From: Caballeronia mineralivorans PML1(12)
GTDB taxonomy: Bacteria; Pseudomonadota; Gammaproteobacteria; Burkholderiales; Burkholderiaceae
Direction: 5' to 3'
Assembly (NCBI RefSeq): GCF_001028175.1
Contig: NZ_AEJF01000143.1
Coordinates: forward strand, 186,001 to 250,000
Length of the DNA stretch: 64,000 bases
Each line of letters opens with the position of its first letter. Positions within the stretch are counted from its first letter, which is position 1. A model generated the notes under the pieces. It was given only the letters and a program-made list of their open reading frames with translations, was not told where the DNA came from and did not search any database. Shown piece after piece: positions 51,938 to 61,180 of the stretch. Made by a program: the position numbers and the translations under genes.

Positions 51938-53635
51938 CTAGAATTTATAATCAAGACCGACGGAAAACCCCATGATTCTTCCGCCCGCGTAGCAGAAGGG
52001 TGCGCCCTGCGAGATCGAGCTGCCGTCGTGGCAGTCTGCGGTGACTGATCGTCCCCCCGCGCCGAGATCGTAGTGGGCCAGGGCCTGGTTGATCGTGATG
52101 GCGTAATCGGCATAAACGGTGGTGTGTTTGTCCACTGCGTGCCGGTACATGGCCGTGAACATGTTGGCACCGTTCGAGGGGTTGGCGATACCCAAGGCAC
52201 TGGGATCCGCAGGCGCCGTATTGTGTTGACCGGGATCGCCGGGCGTCGAGTTCGCATGAGCCCACCCGATGCTGGCACTGTCCTTCGGTGTGAACTCCTG
52301 CGTCAGCGCGAGCCAGAAACCATTGCGGCTACGCTCGTTCTGAATCTGCAGATAGGCGGGGACATTCCTGCGCATGACTTCGTAGATTGCGCTCAAAGTC
52401 GTTTTAGTGGGCAGCTTATATTGCGCGCCGACTTTGAACGCCCATTCGTTACCGATATCGTTCGGGTCGGTACCATCGGGGGATGCCAATGCTGCAGGGC
52501 TCGCGGTGACATCGCTGGAACGGTTGACACCTTGGTGTAGTTCGTAGGCGGTGGTGAAGTAAAGGGGCCCATTGGTATAAGCGAGGTTCGCGCTGTAAGC
52601 CGAGCCGTAACTGCCGTCATTACATGCGATCGGGTTACCGCCGCTTCCGGGGACGTTGCCTCCCGTACAACTCGATTCCCCCGAAGCTTGAACCGAATTT
52701 TCATAACCGCGGTTCTGGCCGGGCGACACCAATGCGTTAAAACTCCAGCCGTGGAACGTCGGCGATTCATACCAGATTGCATGGTCAAGCCGCGTGCCGA
52801 ATTCGACGCGATTGTCGCCGCCCGTGTTGCCCATGATCGCCGAGTAGTCTCCGATCGTGCCGGAGAAAGGGTTCATGCGTGCCGTGGAGGTCTTGTATGG
52901 TGCATCGGTCTTGCCGATCTTTAACGCGCCCCACGACGTAGACGCGACACCAATGAAGCTGTTGCGTGACGTGAGCGCGCCCTTGACGCCTGAATCTTGC
53001 GCGGAATTCGAGTTTGAAGTGCCCGCCGTCGCCGAGATATCCAGTTGCGTCTCCAACTGATAGACAAACGCGAGACTCTTATCCGATCCAAACGGCTGTT
53101 TGCCGCGTACGCCGACGTAAGAAAGGTTTGAGGAGACGTCGGGTTGCCAGCTCATGTTACCTGCGGGGAAAACTCGTTGGCCGCCTGGCGTCGTGTATTC
53201 GCTTTTGAGTCCCTTCGTGAGGTAGTCCACGGAGAGGTCCAGGTTTCCATAGAACTCCATGTTGCCGAGCGCTGCCAGCAATGACCGCAGGCGCGGCGGC
53301 ATGCTGGCGCCCCACGAGTTGGATCCGTCATCTGCCGATGCTGTCTGAGTGCTCGTTGGTGTGGTCGTCGCGCCAGCCGTTACAGAAGCCGTGTTTGGAA
53401 TAGTTGAAACGGTCGCCGGGCGAGGTACCTCGGCACTCGATCGCGCCTGTCTGGCGGAAAGCTCGTCCAGTTTTTTTGTCAGCGCATCCATTTGTTGCCG
53501 CAACAATTGGATTTGTTTTGCCTGATCATCTGCGGGAAGTGCCTGCGCCAGCGCCTTTTCCGATAAACCTCCACTGCCGGCGGCAAGGAAAATGATCGGC
53601 GCGGCCGCCATGAGTGAATTGCGTCTCTTTTTCAT
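51938..53635 (-). CDS. Porin with N-terminal coiled coil
   Basis: 565 residues from the ATG at 53635, which has GTGGAG upstream. The signal peptide ends LAQA. A coiled coil follows (QAKQIQLLRQQMDALTKKLDELSARQ, residues ~35-60), then a Thr/Ser/Ala-rich linker, and a porin beta-barrel (MEFYGNLDLSVDYLTKGLKSEY ... RIMGFSVGLDYKF, ending in Phe). This is larger than the other two porins and of the coiled-coil porin type. Function is passage of an unknown solute across the outer membrane. Confidence 0.85.
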   Translation of the reverse strand: MKKRRNSLMAAAPIIFLAAGSGGLSEKALAQALPADDQAKQIQLLRQQMDALTKKLDELSARQARSSAEVPRPATVSTIPNTASVTAGATTTPTSTQTASADDGSNSWGASMPPRLRSLLAALGNMEFYGNLDLSVDYLTKGLKSEYTTPGGQRVFPAGNMSWQPDVSSNLSYVGVRGKQPFGSDKSLAFVYQLETQLDISATAGTSNSNSAQDSGVKGALTSRNSFIGVASTSWGALKIGKTDAPYKTSTARMNPFSGTIGDYSAIMGNTGGDNRVEFGTRLDHAIWYESPTFHGWSFNALVSPGQNRGYENSVQASGESSCTGGNVPGSGGNPIACNDGSYGSAYSANLAYTNGPLYFTTAYELHQGVNRSSDVTASPAALASPDGTDPNDIGNEWAFKVGAQYKLPTKTTLSAIYEVMRRNVPAYLQIQNERSRNGFWLALTQEFTPKDSASIGWAHANSTPGDPGQHNTAPADPSALGIANPSNGANMFTAMYRHAVDKHTTVYADYAITINQALAHYDLGAGGRSVTADCHDGSSISQGAPFCYAGGRIMGFSVGLDYKF

Positions 53636-54543
53636 CGTCGTCTCCACTTGATAGTTATGCTTATTAAAATATTTGCTTAACTTTTTAACGCTACGCCCTC
53701 CTCAAAGGAGCAGGTATCAGATTGGTTCCACGGGACGTGTCTCGGCCGGATACATCGATCGGGTCACGCAAAGGACGCGTGATCCAGGTAGTGAGTGGTT
53801 GTTCCAATTTCTCTCGATGGGAATGGCATCGATGTAATTGAAATCAATTTGTAAATATTACGCGTCCCGAAGTAAATGTGAGGGCATCGTAATTTTTAGG
53901 ATAGTTAAATGAACTTATGGTAACCATACCCAATGGTGAATCTGTATTGCGTGGGCGAGGTCAAGTGTGTAGTCGGAATTAACCTGGGCTACTTTATTAA
54001 AATATCTGAAATACTATTGAAATATATATGAAAGTACAACCTAAGTATAAGCTAAGTATTGATAGGTTATTTTAAGCTCACGCAAGCTGTGTGCGGGTTG
54101 GTTAGCGGCTTTGGGGAAAACGATTTGGCGCCACGTCGTTTCTTTCCGTGCCCTCTGGAAACAGGCGCTAAAAGGGGATTGTGCGAAACCTGGCGCGGGC
54201 GAGACGAGAATCTCTTTGGTGAGTATCGCCATTTTCGGGGTCGTTCGCGAACTGCGCTTAGTCTTTGAAACTCAATTCCATGAATAATACTTAAGATAGC
54301 TAATCATCAAGATTGCACCTGTGTTTGACTCGCGACCGGGAGCTGCGGTGGATCGGCTGCGTCGGGCTAACACGACAAGCTTGCAAAAACGGGTGCCGGC
54401 TCGGCGTGCATTTCCAACTGCTAACAACCAGTCCCGAATTAAACATGACGGGTAACCGTAAAGTTCAACGACTATAAATTGCAGTGACTGGGAGCAGGTG
54501 TGTCAGAGGTCCGAAGAATACCAATCTGGCGAGGAAATACGCG
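53636..54543. other. AT-rich intergenic region
   Basis: About 900 bp, with AT-rich stretches at ~53840-54070. Open frames here are short and lack start signals. It holds the regulatory regions of the porin and, at its right end, of the small exported protein; nothing more specific is seen. Confidence 0.5.
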
Positions 54544-54813
54544 ATGAATAATCTAATGATTGTGATCGGAGTTGTATTTTCCTTTGCATCCCAGGCGTAC
54601 GCCGGAACTGTCGACGATTACGACGAAGGGATAGCGGGAGCAAAATTAGGAACAACGCTGTATAACGCGGCGATTCCGGATAAGCCGCTACCCATGCCTC
54701 AGAGTGACAGTGACGACGCGACGGAGTCCATTCCTCTTGCAAACCCGGTGGCCGGAAACAACGTAAAGGAGCCGGTGACTAGCGTGAAGGACGTCAGCGT
54801 GACCAACAAGTAG
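54544..54813 (+). CDS. Small exported protein of unknown function
   Basis: 89 residues with a signal peptide (LMIVIGVVFSFASQAYA-G). The mature part is acidic and proline-containing (PQSDSDDATESIP) and ends in K. GAGGAAATACGCG precedes the ATG. It resembles in style the DUF4148 protein at 56039 but lacks the family's conserved C-terminal ALNELY-like motif. Probably periplasmic or secreted. Confidence 0.65.
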   Translation: MNNLMIVIGVVFSFASQAYAGTVDDYDEGIAGAKLGTTLYNAAIPDKPLPMPQSDSDDATESIPLANPVAGNNVKEPVTSVKDVSVTNK

Positions 54814-54939
54814 ATTCCCGAGGTGTTTTATCTGATGGCGGTACTCACATTCCATTAACACAGCCACATGCAAACACCGTGACGCGGCGGACCCCGTTCG
54901 CGGCGTTGCGCATGAGGGGATGCGCCTGCATGGGCTGTG

Positions 54940-55689
54940 TCAGGTATCGAGCGATGCCTTATGGAGACTTCGACGCTCGACTCGATTGCGCAACTGGCCC
55001 GCGACCAGGGCGCCAATGACCAGGGACAGATAGATCGTCAGGAGATCGCGACGCCATGTATCCAGCGCGACCCGATGTGCGAGCAGCTTCGGATCGGGTG
55101 CAGGGAGGACGGCACTGGCCGTCTCGACGGCCCGGGTCATGTGAAGAAAGCCGGCCGCCGACAGCAGCGGCAAGCCAATGAGCACCGCGATCAGTGCGGG
55201 TTTTGCGCGGCGCACGGGATCATAGTGGCGAAAACGTATCCAGAGCCCGAGGCAACCGTGCACCCAGCCCGGCGCGAGCAGCGCAAGTTGCAAGCCTTGA
55301 GTGCCGCTTGAGATCAGCGAGATCACGATCTTTTCATAGTTCGGTTCGAAGCCGTAGAGCGAGGCAGCGAGACGGGTTGCAACCGCATGGCGGATGAGCA
55401 GGAGAGGCAGGCTGAGTCCGGCCCAGATACGGATCCATTCTGTAGCGGGCAACACCCAGCGGCGACGCCCGTAGATCGTGCGCAGCGCCAGCGAAAAATG
55501 AAGCGCAGCCGAACCATAGAGCAAGATCGTGCCGGGCGTGCTGTGCCATAGCTTTATGGCAAGCGTGAGACCGTGTCCCGCGAGATCCAGAGACCAGAGC
55601 CCGAGCGCGTGATTGACCAGATGGAGGAAAAGATACGTCAGCAGCACCACGCCTGATCCAATCTGCAAATGACGCAAAATCGATTGCAT
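54940..55689 (-). CDS. Orphan membrane domain resembling that of a ferredoxin-adenylate cyclase
   Basis: 249 residues with six to seven membrane segments. The N-terminus LRHLQIGSGVVLLTYLFLHLVNHALGLWSLD and the later LWHSTPGTILLYGSAALHFSLALRTIYGRR (histidines that could coordinate haem) match the membrane domain found at the N-terminus of some adenylate/guanylate cyclases with a 2Fe-2S domain. The ferredoxin and cyclase parts are absent, so this is a stand-alone or truncated form. AGAGGA precedes the ATG at 55689. Function is unproven. Confidence 0.6.
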   Translation of the reverse strand: MQSILRHLQIGSGVVLLTYLFLHLVNHALGLWSLDLAGHGLTLAIKLWHSTPGTILLYGSAALHFSLALRTIYGRRRWVLPATEWIRIWAGLSLPLLLIRHAVATRLAASLYGFEPNYEKIVISLISSGTQGLQLALLAPGWVHGCLGLWIRFRHYDPVRRAKPALIAVLIGLPLLSAAGFLHMTRAVETASAVLPAPDPKLLAHRVALDTWRRDLLTIYLSLVIGALVAGQLRNRVERRSLHKASLDT

Positions 55690-56038
55690 CTCCATTCCTC
55701 TTGATATCGAACGTGGACGGGTTTCATTAAACAACGACTCCAGCCAAACGTGCACGGATCGGGAAAAATATTCACGCGCGCCGGTGCTCAACCTGACAGT
55801 AAGACTTGCGACCGTGCGGTTTTATTCCCGCTCTCCGGGTATTCATGAAAAAGAAAGCCGCGTTCGGATCAACGCGACGATCGGGAATAAAACGCACTTG
55901 GCCGTAGTTATATGAGTGCACGTCTGACTGATTTATCCAGGACCTTGAGATCCTTGCACTATCTCCGACGCGGCAATCCGATGCATCTCATTCAATGAAT
56001 GTGATCGGTATTCCTAAACGAGTTAATTGGAGGTTTTC
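55690..56038. other. Divergent intergenic region with an inverted repeat
   Basis: About 350 bp. A 16-17-bp inverted repeat (55814-55830 and 55882-55897, one extra base in the first arm) is separated by 51 bp. Promoters of the divergent genes should lie here; the repeat could be an operator pair. Confidence 0.5.
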
Positions 56039-56308
56039 ATGAAATACCTCACGTTAGTTGTCACTGGCGCGCTGATGACCGTCGCAGCGCAGGCATATGC
56101 CGGGGAGTACGACGCGGCCAAGGGGACGCCGGGCGATAACAGCGCCGTAGTGTCGCAAGCGAATTCGGCGCCCGCGCAGCCGGCGGCACCCATGAAGAGC
56201 AACGCTGCGCCCGTCGGCAAGACCCGTGCAGAGGTTTACGAGGAACTGATACGCGCCCAGCAGGATGGCACGCTGGAACGCCTGAACGAGCTTTACGGCG
56301 GCGGGTGA
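56039..56308 (+). CDS. DUF4148 small exported protein
   Basis: 89 residues. Signal peptide ends QAYA. The C-terminal conserved motif of the family is present: TRAEVYEELIRAQQDGTLERLNELYGG. These proteins are abundant in Burkholderia-group genomes, probably periplasmic, of unknown function. TTGGAGG lies before the ATG. Confidence 0.85.
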   Translation: MKYLTLVVTGALMTVAAQAYAGEYDAAKGTPGDNSAVVSQANSAPAQPAAPMKSNAAPVGKTRAEVYEELIRAQQDGTLERLNELYGGG

Positions 56309-56451
56309 GCCGATGCTCCCGGCAGGTCGGACACGGGCTTGCACCCGGCTCTTTCCCCGGGTACATGGCCCGCGGAATATTCCGTTCTGTGGCTGAGCGC
56401 TGTCGTGTTGCACGGTCGCCGGCTAGCAGTATCGGTATGAAGGAGACGGAG

Positions 56452-56700
56452 ATGAACATCGCTGAGAAGTCCTTGCATTACCTCGTCGAAAAATGGCTGG
56501 CACCCACCCCGGCGATGCGGATCCATGTGGTTCAATTCGGCCGCATGTGTCTGGACAACAGACGCTACGTGCGCGTCGAGGCCTCGGCACCCACCGGCTC
56601 ACGCGCAATCTTTTTCTTTCGGCACGATGACGGTAGCTGGTGTGTGTTTCCGCCTGCTATCTCAGGGCCTGCAATGATGAGCTATCGGATTGCGGCGTAA
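56452..56700 (+). CDS. Small conserved protein of unknown function
   Basis: 82 residues from ATG at 56452, which follows AAGGAG with a six-base spacer. There is no signal peptide or membrane segment. The central SRAIFFFRHDDGSWCVFPP is hydrophobic and aromatic. I recognise no family. Confidence 0.6.
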   Translation: MNIAEKSLHYLVEKWLAPTPAMRIHVVQFGRMCLDNRRYVRVEASAPTGSRAIFFFRHDDGSWCVFPPAISGPAMMSYRIAA

Positions 56701-56829
56701 GACCGCTCGCTACTCGCTTAAGACAGCCGCGCCGGTTAGCGAAACGCCGGCAAAAGCATGAGCATTGCGCTGCTTCAATCCCGAGGGGATCTAGCCAAAC
56801 GAACCATGACTGCGTGATTTTCCCGGTGC

Positions 56830-57393
56830 TTACCGTGTCCCGTCCAGCAGCATCGTCACGCGCGTGCGGGCGAACGCGGGGTCTATCGGGGCATCGTCGA
56901 AAAGCAGGCGATAGATGAGCGGCGCGACCACGTGATCCAAGATCGTATTTGCATCGGGCGGCGTTTCGCCTTGCTCGATGGCCCGGTCCAGGATCATCTG
57001 GATCTGTGAGCGTGTGATGGCCGCGCACTGACAGGCCGGGCTGCGGGAATCGTTGCTTGCCAGCACGTCGCGTGTCATGGCCCGGCCGGGCGCGGACGAC
57101 ATCTCTTCCTGATACCCCTGCGCCCAAGTTTCGAGATCGCTTCTTAAAGCGCCGGTGGCGGCCGGTCCGTTGTCCGGATGAAAGCGCTGCAGGGCGACAT
57201 CGGCGAGAAGGGTCGGCAGGTCGCCCCAACGCCGGTAGATTGTCGAGGGTGTCACCCCTGCACGCGCCGCGACTTGCGGCACGGTGAGTTCCTCGCGCGG
57301 TATTTCCGCCAGCAACGTACTGACTGCATGATGCACCGACTCCTGCACCCGCGCGCTACGTCCGCCGGGTCGCAACCCTTCTCGTGCTGCCAT
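56830..57393 (-). CDS. TetR family transcriptional regulator
   Basis: 187 residues. The N-terminal HTH is ARVQESVHHAVSTLLAEIPREELTVPQVAARAGVTPSTIYRRWGDLPTLLADVA. The C-terminal part is the ligand-binding helical core. It is divergent from an MFS gene, with a perfect 14-bp palindrome between them, so it probably represses that exporter and is relieved by its substrate. ATG at 57393. Confidence 0.9.
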   Translation of the reverse strand: MAAREGLRPGGRSARVQESVHHAVSTLLAEIPREELTVPQVAARAGVTPSTIYRRWGDLPTLLADVALQRFHPDNGPAATGALRSDLETWAQGYQEEMSSAPGRAMTRDVLASNDSRSPACQCAAITRSQIQMILDRAIEQGETPPDANTILDHVVAPLIYRLLFDDAPIDPAFARTRVTMLLDGTR

Positions 57394-57450
57394 TTCCTGT
57401 CTCTCTCCGACCCTGTTCGCGCATCGATAAAACGCATTAAAGCTAAAAAG

Positions 57451-57464
57451 TTGCGTTAACGCAA
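57451..57464. promoter_or_regulatory. TetR operator palindrome TTGCGTTAACGCAA
   Basis: Perfect 14-bp palindrome between divergent TetR and MFS genes; similar half-sites (AACGCATTAAAG and AATTATTTTGCG) lie on each side. Confidence 0.75.
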
Positions 57465-57521
57465 GACAACGTGCACAATCCGTTAAAGCAATTATTTTGC
57501 GTTTATTCCCCGGAGTGTGCA

Positions 57522-58727
57522 ATGGCCTTCGATGCCGATCCCGGTTTTCCCCCTCATCGCACCCGCTACGCGTTGCCGCTCTATGCGGCCATAGCGGCGA
57601 TGTTCTTTGGGGCATCGAGTGCGCCGACACCGCTTTACCGGCTGTACCAAGAGGTGTGGGGGTTCTCGTCCGGGATGCTGACGGTGGTCTTTGGCGTCTA
57701 TGCGTTCAGCTTGTTGCTCGCGTTGCTGACAACGGGGTCGCTCTCCGACCACATTGGCCGGTGTCCGGTGATTGTTGGCGGATTGGCGCTCGAGATCGTG
57801 GCAATGCTGATATTCGCCGATGCCGATAGTGTCCGGATGCTGATCCTGGCGCGTGTCCTCCAGGGTTTCGCGACCGGCGCGGCGACGAGTGCGCTGGGCG
57901 CCGCGATTCTCGATGCCAGCCGCACGCGCGGGCCGCTGGTCAATACGTTGTCGCCGCTGCTTGGCATGGGGGTGGGAGCGCTTGGCACGAGCTTGCTGGT
58001 TCAATATGCGCCTGCGCCCATGCGGCTCGTCTACTTTCTGATGCTCGCGGTGTTCCTGCTTCAGGCCGTGGGTGTGTCGCTGCTGCCGGAGACGGTGAGC
58101 CGCCGCCCGGGTGCGCTGGCTTCACTGGTGCCGCGCGTACGGGTTCCCCGGGCGGCGCGTGCGGCGATGCTGCGCATTGCACCGGTCAACGTCGCGGTAT
58201 GGGCATTGGGCGGGTTCTATCTGTCATTGGGACCGACGCTTGCGCGCGCGGTGACCGGCACCGATGCCGTCACGACGGGCGGCTGGGTCGTGTTTGCTTT
58301 GACGTGCGGCGGCTTTGTTGCCGTGCTGCTGTTGCGCGCCTTGAGCACACCCCGGTTGCTCGTGACGGGCGCGCTGGTGCTCGCCGCCGGATTGCTGGTC
58401 ACGCTGACGGGTGCTCACGCGGGTAACGCCGGACTCTTTTTCGTCGGAACGATATTGGCAGGCATGGGCTTCGGCTCTGCGTTTCAAGGGGCATTGCGCT
58501 CGGTCTTGCCGCTGGCTGAAGCGCACGAACGCGCGGGCCTGATGGCGGCGTTTTATGTGTTGAGTTATCTGGCGTTCAGCGTGCCGGCGATTATCGCGGG
58601 GACGATGGCCCATGTTGTTGGCTTGCGGCTTACTACAGATGTGTATGGCATTACGCTGGTGGTGCTGGCTGGGTTGACTGTTGTTGCCAGCGGATTGGAG
58701 AGAGGGCGGGGGATGGTCGGAGGGTAA
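57522..58727 (+). CDS. MFS exporter controlled by the TetR
   Basis: 401 residues with twelve hydrophobic segments. The motif-A loop appears as GSLSDHIGRCPVIVGG and RVLQGFATGAATSALGAAILD is in TM4/5. It is a drug/metabolite exporter; the substrate is unknown. CCGGAG precedes the ATG. Regulation by the divergent TetR is inferred from layout and palindrome. Confidence 0.9.
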   Translation: MAFDADPGFPPHRTRYALPLYAAIAAMFFGASSAPTPLYRLYQEVWGFSSGMLTVVFGVYAFSLLLALLTTGSLSDHIGRCPVIVGGLALEIVAMLIFADADSVRMLILARVLQGFATGAATSALGAAILDASRTRGPLVNTLSPLLGMGVGALGTSLLVQYAPAPMRLVYFLMLAVFLLQAVGVSLLPETVSRRPGALASLVPRVRVPRAARAAMLRIAPVNVAVWALGGFYLSLGPTLARAVTGTDAVTTGGWVVFALTCGGFVAVLLLRALSTPRLLVTGALVLAAGLLVTLTGAHAGNAGLFFVGTILAGMGFGSAFQGALRSVLPLAEAHERAGLMAAFYVLSYLAFSVPAIIAGTMAHVVGLRLTTDVYGITLVVLAGLTVVASGLERGRGMVGG

Positions 58728-58766
58728 GCGGGGTTTGCAGGTAGACCGGCGGCCGGTATGCCTGCA

Positions 58767-60008
58767 TCATCTGCGCGCACTCTCCGGGCTAAACCAATAA
58801 GCGAGCGCACCGGCCGCAAGCGGTACCGCCGTCACAACAAACAGCCTTGAGTAAAGATCGGCGTTCGACACACCCGCATAGCGGGCTCCCTCGGCTATCC
58901 AGCCGAAAATGCTGCTAGCCAGCGCCACGCCCAAAAACACAAGGCTGTTAAGCAATCCCAATCCAAGCCCCAGCTTGGCCGGCGCAATAATCGCCCGCGC
59001 TTGCGACATGACCAGCGGATGAATACAGCCCACCGACAGCAGCAAGCAAATCGCTGCAATACTTATTGCCGGGCTTCGTTGCGGCATCATCGCCAGCAAG
59101 AGCGCCGCAAAAACGCCCAGGGCTTGCCAGCACAACGATAACGTCTTGGGCGCCCATCGCCGAACAAGAAACGGGATGCAAAAAGACGCGCCTATCCCGG
59201 CGATACTGGTGACGGTCATCGCGTTGCCACGCGCTATTACGTCGAAACCAAACACGTCCGCCAGATATGGTCCACCCCAGGAAGTGCGAAACGTTCCACC
59301 CACCGACATAGCCAGGCAAACCGGCATCAACGTCCATAATCCGTTCGCGCGGTTCGACACTACCGCCGTCCTGAGCGATGGCTGCGAATGCGGTGCCTCA
59401 AGCGAAGGTTTTTCGTCCCGGCGGCGCACGGAGCAAACAATGCCGATCGTCGCGAGCAGCATAAAAACTGCGGACAACGCCATGACCGGCCGCCAGCCGA
59501 AGCGAGCTGTCGCCCAGCTTAGCGGGAACGCTGCGAGCAGCCCGCCGGACATACCAATAGCGCTGGCGGTCGTGATAGCCCGCACATGGCGTGGACCTGC
59601 GCCGTGGCGCAGAACGTGGTTGAGCAGTCCCATGAAAACCGGTGCGCAGCCCAGTCCGATTCCGGCCTGGGCAATGATGGCGAGATGCGGATCGGTAGTG
59701 ACCGACACAAGCCCGACGCTCAACGTGCCCACGCTCATCAGCACCGCCGTGGGATAACGCACACCATACCGGTCGAACATGAATCCGACCGGGATTTGCG
59801 CCGCGGCAAAGACGAGAAAAAACGCGCCGGAGAACCAGCCGAACATCTGCGGAGTGAAATGGAAGTCGCCGATAAGCTGCGTGGAAATTACCGCTACGTA
59901 GCTACGGAAAAACTGGCTTAGAACGTAGCTGAAGGTAAGCGCCCACAAACCATAATCGGTCGATCGTACGGACGCAGAGGCATGCGGAGTTCCTGAAATA
60001 TCTGTCAT
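58767..60008 (-). CDS. MFS transporter
   Basis: 413 residues, twelve membrane segments. Motif A region is PVGFMFDRYGVRYPTAVLMSVG. N-terminal WALTFSYVLSQFFRSYVAVISTQL is typical of the nitrate/sugar-phosphate-like MFS subgroup. The gene begins five bases after the AraC regulator stop on the same strand, so the two form an operon; the AraC may control its own transporter. Confidence 0.88.
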   Translation of the reverse strand: MTDISGTPHASASVRSTDYGLWALTFSYVLSQFFRSYVAVISTQLIGDFHFTPQMFGWFSGAFFLVFAAAQIPVGFMFDRYGVRYPTAVLMSVGTLSVGLVSVTTDPHLAIIAQAGIGLGCAPVFMGLLNHVLRHGAGPRHVRAITTASAIGMSGGLLAAFPLSWATARFGWRPVMALSAVFMLLATIGIVCSVRRRDEKPSLEAPHSQPSLRTAVVSNRANGLWTLMPVCLAMSVGGTFRTSWGGPYLADVFGFDVIARGNAMTVTSIAGIGASFCIPFLVRRWAPKTLSLCWQALGVFAALLLAMMPQRSPAISIAAICLLLSVGCIHPLVMSQARAIIAPAKLGLGLGLLNSLVFLGVALASSIFGWIAEGARYAGVSNADLYSRLFVVTAVPLAAGALAYWFSPESARR

Positions 60009-60012
60009 CGAC

Positions 60013-60966
60013 TCAACGTGAAAGCAGCTTCTTGTGGGTTGTTGTATTAGCTATATTCGCCGTATCCGCTGTATTGGCGAGTTGAATCGCGTGGCCGCTG
60101 GCCCTCACAATTTCGCGCGGCGTGACGCCGAGCAGCCGGTTCATCCAGTGCGCCATGTGGCTTTGATGCGCAAAGCCCGTTTCCAGCGCCACCTGGCTGG
60201 TACTCAACTTACCCTGCAACAACAGCGCCTTCGCGCGCTCGACACGTCGCTGTACGACGTATCGATGCACCGGCATGCCAAGCGTCTCGCGAAACAGCAC
60301 CTTGAAATGCGGCACGCTAAGGTGGGCCAGTGCTGCTAGTTCGTCAAGCGTCAGGCGCTGTTCCAGATTGCTTTCAATGAAGTCGATTACGTTCGCCGCC
60401 GTTCGCGGCGCCAGCTTGCGCCGATGGCCTTCGAGCGCGTCGACGCGTTGGGCGCCGTCGATCAGCCGCACCACCATCGCGGTGCAAAGGCTTTCTGCGT
60501 AGAGCGGATCGGACGTGTCGCCAGCTTCGAGTTCTGCTTGCAGCGCCCACGCCAGATGCTGGAAACGCGGATCTCGCATCTGGAGTTGCGGACGGATCTG
60601 CGCGTCCCCGGCCCTCAGATCGAGTTGCTCCAGGGTCTTGCGCGTGAATGGCTCGCTGATCCAGACGCTCAGGACTGTGCAGTCCGAATCGTCGACCCAT
60701 TGGCCTTCAAGTCCCGCGGGTATCACGTCGGCATCGCCGTGCGCCTGGATGCGTGTGTCGCGACGCTGGTCGCAGACGCAGCGCGCTTTCACCGGTGGCC
60801 CGACATGCACGCCGACGACATGATGCGACGAGGGTGTAAGCCGATGCGCGCCAGCCGAAATGCCGAGCAGCGCCGCGCCGAAACCGTTCCAGCCGCGGCC
60901 CTTGCTGGAGCGCAAGTTAACGCGGGAGCCGGCGGGCGACATGGGCAATGGGGTCACGGCGTTCAT
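60013..60966 (-). CDS. AraC family transcriptional regulator
   Basis: 317 residues. The C-terminal AraC HTH pair is NVIDFIESNLEQRLTLDELAALAHLSVPHFKVLFRETLGMPVHRYVVQRRVERAKALL and TSQVALETGFAHQSHMAHWMNRLLGVTPREI, both complete. The N-terminal ~200 residues form a cupin-like sensor (VVGVHVGPPVKARCVCDQRR). It is divergent from the NmrA-like gene and upstream of the MFS gene, so it probably controls both. ATG has AGGAA upstream. Confidence 0.9.
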   Translation of the reverse strand: MNAVTPLPMSPAGSRVNLRSSKGRGWNGFGAALLGISAGAHRLTPSSHHVVGVHVGPPVKARCVCDQRRDTRIQAHGDADVIPAGLEGQWVDDSDCTVLSVWISEPFTRKTLEQLDLRAGDAQIRPQLQMRDPRFQHLAWALQAELEAGDTSDPLYAESLCTAMVVRLIDGAQRVDALEGHRRKLAPRTAANVIDFIESNLEQRLTLDELAALAHLSVPHFKVLFRETLGMPVHRYVVQRRVERAKALLLQGKLSTSQVALETGFAHQSHMAHWMNRLLGVTPREIVRASGHAIQLANTADTANIANTTTHKKLLSR

Positions 60967-61180
60967 GGCAGTTCCTCATGGAGGTCGGCAACAGCGTGCA
61001 TTGTGCTGTGTTTAGCGCCAATTTGCTTGACGCCGTGAGCGAGTGACGTCCTTGCACCGTCAGTCTCGCCGCAGTGCCACAAAACAATCATCCGTATCTG
61101 CGCATGATGATCCGTGTCTGCGCGCCCGGAACGGCACACATCCCTACGATGACGATATCCAGGCCAATAAGGAGTCGAAT

